Below are positions 59,404 through 64,000 of a DNA stretch of 64,000 nt, one piece after another. Position numbers and translations under genes: made by a program. The notes under the pieces are model-generated. The model had not been told where the DNA came from. It made no database searches and worked only from the letters and a program-made list of their open reading frames with translations. Each line of letters starts with the position of its first letter. Within the stretch, counting starts at the first letter, position 1. The stretch comes from SIG672 sp045605765 (GTDB lineage: Bacteria; Bacillota; Clostridia; Oscillospirales; CAG-272). The stretch spans positions 1 to 64,000 of the forward strand of contig JAZUQQ010000031.1 in the NCBI GenBank assembly GCA_045605765.1, in the 5' to 3' direction.

Positions 59404-60381
59404 ATGAAAAAGAGAATTTTTGCATTAATTATCTGCGCTATTATACTCGTATCTTCCATATTTACGTTCTCATCGTGTTCAGAAGGTAAGCGTACCATTA
59501 TGATGGTAGGAGATTATAAGGTCTCGCACGATATGCTCAGATATTTCGTTATGAATTATATGAACGGTTATGACGGCATAACTCCCGAAGATTTTGCATC
59601 GGACGAGGAACTCCAAAAAGAGCTTTACGATAATGTTATAAACTCAATATCCGAGCTTGCAACCTACTCGCTTCTTGCCGAGGAATACGACATCAGACTT
59701 ACTCGAGAAGAGAAAAAAAAGATAAAGAATACTATAAAAGAGTATAAGGAAGCCTACGATAGTAAAGAAGATTTCAATAAAGATATGTACGAAAACTTTA
59801 TGACGGAGGATCTTATCGAGGAAATATATACAATTCAAGCGCTTTGCGATAAGCTTTACGATCACCTTACAAATGAATACACGGGTATTTTCAAGTATGA
59901 TGACAAAACGATAGATGCCGATATAGCCAAAGGCAACTTTTTCTCGGCAGAGTATGTAGTATTATATTATACTGATGAAAACGAGACTGAACGTAAAGCC
60001 GCTTTGCAGGACATTCTTGACCGCGCAAAGAACGGTGAAAAGTTAAATGAGCTTGCAGACAAGGGCTACGTAACTTACGGTGAACAGCTTGCATACGAGC
60101 ATTATCCGCTTTTCACCTATACTGAAAAGACCGAAATGTTTGAAAAAACGGTTAAGTCGCTCGAAATAAACGCTTACAGTGACGTTGTTGATATGGGCAA
60201 CTCTGCTATGATCGTTCGAAGACTCCCGCTCGACAGCGATTATATTGATAAAAACTTCAATACTGTTATAGCACAGTATCTTTCAAGAGAGTTTTTCGGA
60301 TACATTGAGCAGTATTCGGGCGGACTTGAAATCCAGTTTAAAGATAAATATAAAGACTTGAAAATGTGGGAAATGGAATAA
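59404..60381 (+). CDS. SurA/PrsA-like lipoprotein
   Basis: 325 residues. A signal peptide ends in the lipobox-like FTFSSC (Cys25). The rest has an N-terminal helical SurA-like region (with long Glu/Lys-rich helices) and a short region that resembles a degenerate parvulin domain (about 190-260). It may be a folding chaperone for exported proteins. It closes the ABC module and is followed by a terminator. The call rests on architecture, so confidence is moderate. Confidence 0.7.
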   Translation: MKKRIFALIICAIILVSSIFTFSSCSEGKRTIMMVGDYKVSHDMLRYFVMNYMNGYDGITPEDFASDEELQKELYDNVINSISELATYSLLAEEYDIRLTREEKKKIKNTIKEYKEAYDSKEDFNKDMYENFMTEDLIEEIYTIQALCDKLYDHLTNEYTGIFKYDDKTIDADIAKGNFFSAEYVVLYYTDENETERKAALQDILDRAKNGEKLNELADKGYVTYGEQLAYEHYPLFTYTEKTEMFEKTVKSLEINAYSDVVDMGNSAMIVRRLPLDSDYIDKNFNTVIAQYLSREFFGYIEQYSGGLEIQFKDKYKDLKMWEME

Positions 60382-60389
60382 GGATACTG

Positions 60390-60424
60390 AAAACTGCACG
60401 AATTTTTGGTTCGTGCGGTTTTTT
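60390..60424 (+). terminator. Terminator after the ABC module
   Basis: AAAACTGCACGAA pairs with TTCGTGCGGTTTT (one wobble) across a short loop, with a T-rich tail. It separates the ABC module from the spoIIIA operon. Confidence 0.88.
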
Positions 60425-60436
60425 ATTTTTATCCTG

Positions 60437-60467
60437 GAATACTTTTACTGCTTGTCTAATATACTGT
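60437..60467 (+). promoter_or_regulatory. Candidate sigma-E promoter of spoIIIA
   Basis: GAATACT (60437-60443) resembles a sigma-E -35 element, and TATACTGT (60460-60467) resembles the -10 CATACAnT, spaced 16 bases. In Bacillus the spoIIIA operon is transcribed by sigma-E in the mother cell. The match is imperfect, so it is only a candidate. Confidence 0.4.
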
Positions 60468-60504
60468 ACCGTATAAAGGTCTAAAAAAGGAGGATGTTAC
60501 CAGT

Positions 60505-61389
60505 ATGCAAAAAGAGCTTGAAGGTCTGCTTAGTGTTTTGCCGCAAGGCATTTCACAGTGTATAAAAAATAGTGAGGCTTATCGGATCGGCAGAGGAATA
60601 AACGAGATAAGGATACGGCAAAATAGGCATCTTTCTATTACTTACAAAGGAAAAAATCTTATGTTATCTCATACGGTTACACAGAAAGAAATAGAAATTT
60701 CGCTTATGTCGCTTTGCAAAAATTCACTTTACAGTTATATGGATACGATGAGAGAAGGTTACATACCTTTTTCCGATTCTATACGCGTTGGAGTGTGTGG
60801 AAACGCGGTGTGCGAAGGATCAAAGATAATAAATCTTTCGAGTATTACATCTCTAAATATACGAATACCGTCATCTGTTTACGGTGTTGGAAGAGAGCTT
60901 TACAACGTCTTATATAACGGAGGCTTCATGGAAAGTGCTATAATCTTTTCTCCGCCGGGTGCGGGAAAAACAACATTACTTCGTGATCTTTCACTATCAC
61001 TTTCAAACGGATCTCCGCCTAAACGAGTCGCGTTAATAGATTCAAGGTACGAGCTGTGCGACGAAAGTGTGCGTAGGGCGGAAAATATTGACGTATATGC
61101 AGGATATCCAAAGGCGAAGGGAATTGAACTTGCAACGAGAACAATGGCACCTGAATACATTATTTGCGATGAGATTGGCAATGAAGAAATTGACAGTATA
61201 CTTGCCTGTCAAAGCGGCGGAGTTCCGCTTATAGTGGGAGCACACGCTAATACTCTTGACAAGCTTTTGTTTGGCGGTGCGACCGCGCGACTACACAAAT
61301 CCCAAATGTTTGATCTGTACGTGAATATAAATGTTTTAGAAAACGGCGATAGAAAGCTTGAAATAATCCGTCGAGCGGAAATTGCGTGA
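60505..61389 (+). CDS. spoIIIAA: Stage III sporulation protein AA
   Basis: 294-residue secretion-type ATPase that powers the SpoIIIA-SpoIIQ channel between mother cell and forespore. Walker A is PPGAGKTTLLRDL, and the later ICDEIGNEE is the Walker B region. AAGGAGG precedes the ATG. It is the first gene of the operon, followed closely by spoIIIAB. Confidence 0.95.
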   Translation: MQKELEGLLSVLPQGISQCIKNSEAYRIGRGINEIRIRQNRHLSITYKGKNLMLSHTVTQKEIEISLMSLCKNSLYSYMDTMREGYIPFSDSIRVGVCGNAVCEGSKIINLSSITSLNIRIPSSVYGVGRELYNVLYNGGFMESAIIFSPPGAGKTTLLRDLSLSLSNGSPPKRVALIDSRYELCDESVRRAENIDVYAGYPKAKGIELATRTMAPEYIICDEIGNEEIDSILACQSGGVPLIVGAHANTLDKLLFGGATARLHKSQMFDLYVNINVLENGDRKLEIIRRAEIA

Positions 61390-61406
61390 TATTATGGAGA
61401 TACTGT

Positions 61407-61892
61407 ATGACTGTCAAATACATAGGTATGCTGCTTATCTTCGTTTTTACTACGCTCGTTGGAAACGGACTTGCTACCGCTGAAAAACGAAAAATAGAAA
61501 ATGGAGAAGCACTCAGAGCCTTTATAGCACATATAGGCCGTGAAATTGAATACTTCAAAACACCGCTTGATAAGATTTTTTCTTCCTTTGCAAACAGCAT
61601 TCTTGAAAAGAACGAATTTTTAAATACTGTCAGAGAGAAGTCGCTTAGTGATGCGCTAGATAAACGAAGCAGTATCTTTTGTTTTAAGGAAGAAACGTAT
61701 AAATCATTACTTGATTTTTCCGAGTTTCTGGGAAAAAGTGACTCGTCAGATCAACTTTCACGGTGCAAATATATTCTTTCTCTTATAGACGATGATCTAA
61801 AAAAATGCAAGGAAGCATATCCAAAAAATAGGAAAATGTATTCTTCGCTCGGCGTTCTTTCAGGAGTAATGATAATTATTTTACTTGTTTAA
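61407..61892 (+). CDS. spoIIIAB: Stage III sporulation protein AB
   Basis: 161 residues with an N-terminal membrane helix, a helical middle and a C-terminal membrane helix (SSLGVLSGVMIIILLV), the plan of SpoIIIAB, which resembles type II secretion GspF parts. I chose the ATG at 61407, six bases after GGAGA. An ATT or TTG frame extension further upstream lacks a ribosome site. Confidence 0.88.
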   Translation: MTVKYIGMLLIFVFTTLVGNGLATAEKRKIENGEALRAFIAHIGREIEYFKTPLDKIFSSFANSILEKNEFLNTVREKSLSDALDKRSSIFCFKEETYKSLLDFSEFLGKSDSSDQLSRCKYILSLIDDDLKKCKEAYPKNRKMYSSLGVLSGVMIIILLV

Positions 61893-61915
61893 ATAAATAT
61901 AAAGGAGTTTATAAA

Positions 61916-62110
61916 ATGAACACAGCTCTTATTTTAAAGGTCGTCGGCGTAGGACTCCTCGTCAGCGTTTCCTGTCAAATACTTAATAAGTCTGGAAGAG
62001 ACGAGCAGGCGATGCTCGTTACTCTGTCAGGAGTTATAATCGTTCTGCTTATGATGGTAGGTGAGATATCGGAGCTTCTTACGAGGATCCGTGAGTTATT
62101 CGGATTATGA
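61916..62110 (+). CDS. spoIIIAC: Stage III sporulation protein AC
   Basis: 64 residues with two membrane helices. It begins MNTALILKVVGVGLLVSV and shows QILNKSGRDEQAMLVTLSGV, which is conserved in SpoIIIAC. AAAGGAG lies upstream. Its end overlaps the spoIIIAD start by four bases. Confidence 0.95.
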   Translation: MNTALILKVVGVGLLVSVSCQILNKSGRDEQAMLVTLSGVIIVLLMMVGEISELLTRIRELFGL

Positions 62111-62493
62111 GCATCTTTTCGGTGTGTGCCTTCGCGGTTGGTTCTGTAATTCTCGTAATAATTGTAAAACAACTCAAAAATGAGATAGCGCTGCCTTTGT
62201 CAGTGTGTATCTCGGTAGCCCTCTCTCTTGCAGCAGTCGCGCTCATAAATCCGATAAGTGAATATATAAACGAATTGTCGAATACCGCCGATTACGGGCA
62301 ATACATAAAGATTATGATGAAATCGCTGGGAATTGCTCTTGCTACTTCAACTAGTTCGGATATTTGCAGAGACTGCGGAGAGGGAGCGATAGCATCAAAG
62401 GTCGAGCTAGTTGGAAAATGCGGTATAATGCTTGTGGCACTTCCGCTGATAAAATCACTTTTGACGCTTGCTGAGGAAATAATGTATGCGTAA
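62107..62493 (+). CDS. spoIIIAD: Stage III sporulation protein AD
   Basis: 128 residues with three to four membrane helices. The segment LGIALATSTSSDICRDCGEGAIASKVELVGKCG is typical of SpoIIIAD. It overlaps both neighbours (four and eight bases), so the block is translationally coupled. Confidence 0.95.
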   Translation: MSIFSVCAFAVGSVILVIIVKQLKNEIALPLSVCISVALSLAAVALINPISEYINELSNTADYGQYIKIMMKSLGIALATSTSSDICRDCGEGAIASKVELVGKCGIMLVALPLIKSLLTLAEEIMYA

Positions 62494-63631
62494 AAAATAT
62501 GGATTTCTAAAAATAATTCTACTTGTTGTATTTTTCTGTTTCATTTTTACTACGTTTACTTGCAGTGCAGAGGAAGAAAATACTTATAATTTTGATATTG
62601 ACTCACTTATAGAGACGCTTCCTAATGAAGTTATAGACTTACTTCCCGAAGGAATAGACGAGCTTTCACAGTCTCCCGAAAAAATAGTAAAGCTTTTCGG
62701 AAGTGAATATATTTTAGACCTTTCTGCCGGACTTTTTAAAAGTGCACTTTCATCGTCAATTAAAACCTTTGCCTTCGTTGCGGCGGTAATCCTAATATCG
62801 ACTATGCTTTCATCTGTGGGAAACGCTTTTTTACCGTCGGGAACGGGTATTCAGGTTTGGTCGCTTGCAGGCTCACTGTGCATAGGATGCTGTGCATATT
62901 CGATGATATGGTCACACGTTGAAAGTGTGATAGCGTTTTCTGAAAATATAAGCTCGTTTATGAAATCACTAGCACTTGCAATTAGTGGTGTTTACCTTAG
63001 TGGGGGTGAAGTTGGAAGCGCAGGGACGCATAGTGCATGGATATTTTCAGCAGTTGCTGTCACAGAGGAGATGTGCGGAAAAATTCTGCTTCCTGTGATG
63101 CAGATATCATTTTCGGCAACCCTTGCATCAAGTACGCTGTCAGGAGTAAATATCAGCAGACTGGTTCAAATGATAAGAAACGCTTTTACCTCGATTTTAG
63201 TCTTTTTTATGACCGTTATATCGGTAATACTAGCATTTCAAACAATAATTGCCCACTCGTCGGACACACTTGCTATGAGAAGCGTGAGATACGCTATATC
63301 TCATTCTGTACCTATAATAGGCGGACTTGTAAGCGATAGTGCAAGGACGCTCTCTACCTCTTTTTCGCTTATGAAAAATTCGATAGGATTTATAGGAATA
63401 GGCGTGATAATACTTTTATCGCTTTATCCGCTTGTCGGACTTATCGCATCAAAATATTCCTTACAGCTTGCTTCATCATTTTCGTCGATGATATGTGAAG
63501 ATAAAAGCACACTCTTTCTTGACGAATCGGTGAAAATGATAAATTTCCTTATAGCCATTGTGATATTGCTTGACGTGGCTTTTATATTTTGTATGTCAGT
63601 ATTCGCGCTTCTTCCTGCAAGCGGAGCATAA
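62486..63631 (+). CDS. spoIIIAE: Stage III sporulation protein AE
   Basis: 381 residues with a signal peptide (about 1-28), an external N-terminal stretch and about seven membrane helices. The family block VSDSARTLSTSFSLMKNSIGFIGIGV is recognisable. It is a transmembrane core component of the feeding-tube complex. Confidence 0.93.
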   Translation: MRKKYGFLKIILLVVFFCFIFTTFTCSAEEENTYNFDIDSLIETLPNEVIDLLPEGIDELSQSPEKIVKLFGSEYILDLSAGLFKSALSSSIKTFAFVAAVILISTMLSSVGNAFLPSGTGIQVWSLAGSLCIGCCAYSMIWSHVESVIAFSENISSFMKSLALAISGVYLSGGEVGSAGTHSAWIFSAVAVTEEMCGKILLPVMQISFSATLASSTLSGVNISRLVQMIRNAFTSILVFFMTVISVILAFQTIIAHSSDTLAMRSVRYAISHSVPIIGGLVSDSARTLSTSFSLMKNSIGFIGIGVIILLSLYPLVGLIASKYSLQLASSFSSMICEDKSTLFLDESVKMINFLIAIVILLDVAFIFCMSVFALLPASGA

Positions 63632-63647
63632 AACGGAGGTTAGATTT

Positions 63648-64000
63648 ATGGATGCCATCAAGGGATACGTAATGTGTGCACTGATTGCCTCCGCGGTCGC
63701 GGGAATACTTAAACATTTATCTTCAAGTATGAAGGGTTTTGAAAAATACGTCGGACTAGTTTGCTCGCTCGTTGTTGTACTATTGCTGTCATTTCCGATG
63801 GTAAACATTATTTCGGAAATAAAAGAGGCGATTTCAGAAAGCACTCCCGCCCCCCCCGATAAGGAATCAGACGAAGATGATCAGATAAAAGGAGAACAGA
63901 CAATGGCGTTATATTATATTGAAAACGTTGAAAGTACGGTAAAGGATTTGATATCCGAGCGTTTTTCCCTAAATAAGGACGATTTTGATGTGTCAGCCGT
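63648..64000 (+). CDS. spoIIIAF: Stage III sporulation protein AF, cut by the window edge
   Basis: The first 117 residues are visible. Two membrane helices (about 8-25 and 36-56) are followed by a charged external part (EISESTPAPPDKESDEDD...) and the start of the soluble domain. ACGGAGGT precedes the ATG by eight bases. A run of eight C's lies at 63850-63857 inside the gene. The rest of the gene, and presumably spoIIIAG/AH, lies beyond the window. Confidence 0.9.
   Translation, partial: MDAIKGYVMCALIASAVAGILKHLSSSMKGFEKYVGLVCSLVVVLLLSFPMVNIISEIKEAISESTPAPPDKESDEDDQIKGEQTMALYYIENVESTVKDLISERFSLNKDDFDVSA

Overview
The window looks like part of the chromosome of an anaerobic, spore-forming member of the Clostridia (Firmicutes), probably host-associated. 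Sporulation capacity is shown by a spoIIIAA-AF operon at the right end and by spoVT. A strict-anaerobe lifestyle is suggested by a flavodiiron protein with rubredoxin, the NADH sensor Rex, and a candidate Re-type citrate synthase plus an isocitrate dehydrogenase-family enzyme. The Firmicutes signature is reinforced by the order plsX-rnc-smc-ftsY and rsfS-yqeK-nadD-yhbY, by infC-rpmI-rplT, and by DnaD/DnaI-type primosome genes. No rRNA genes, CRISPR arrays, complete insertion sequences or prophage were seen.

Layout. 1-300: tail of a gene entering from the left, then a terminator. 306-20160 (minus strand): dense housekeeping block containing rpsU, leuS, rsfS, yqeK, nadD, yhbY, rdgB, ftsY, smc, a radical SAM gene, rnc, plsX, trmFO, topA, dprA, an rRNA/tRNA methyltransferase, then rplT-rpmI-infC. 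infC begins with an ATC codon behind an attenuator-like leader. 20343-28060: type II pantothenate kinase (plus), spoVT (minus), then an accessory island. The island holds an AT-rich acyltransferase gene bracketed by a second, truncated copy of the spoVT 5' region, and a 1486-residue mosaic surface protein. 28134-29546: flavodiiron protein and rubredoxin. 29587-35614 (minus): a membrane protein coupled to a long ECF-like sigma factor, a TnpV-like remnant, a Ca2+-type P-ATPase and a LOG-family protein. 35870-43745: four tRNA genes (Ser, Gly, Arg, His), the citrate synthase candidate, a glycoside hydrolase 2 enzyme with an oxidoreductase, a phosphoribosyltransferase, a HAD hydrolase, TspO and a Cu/Zn superoxide dismutase. 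43971-52343 (plus): deaminase, rimI, tsaD, isocitrate dehydrogenase-like gene, rex, dnaD, dnaI-like and pgeF. 52401-60381: a GldA/GldG-like ABC module with two tandem GldG paralogues, a DUF4340 protein and a SurA/PrsA-like lipoprotein. 60505-64000: spoIIIAA-AF, the last gene cut by the window edge.

How genes fit together. Translation and RNA modification dominate the left block. Oxygen and redox handling recurs: flavodiiron protein and rubredoxin reduce O2, SodC removes superoxide, and Rex reads NADH/NAD+ directly behind an NAD(P)-linked decarboxylating dehydrogenase. The citrate synthase candidate and that dehydrogenase could supply 2-oxoglutarate. The parts least explained by known biology are the long sigma factor with its coupled membrane partner, the ABC/GldG/DUF4340/lipoprotein module, and the spoVT-acyltransferase-surface protein island.

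All calls come from reading the sequence and remembered family motifs. No database search was run. Promoters are matches to the -35/-10 consensus, not mapped starts.
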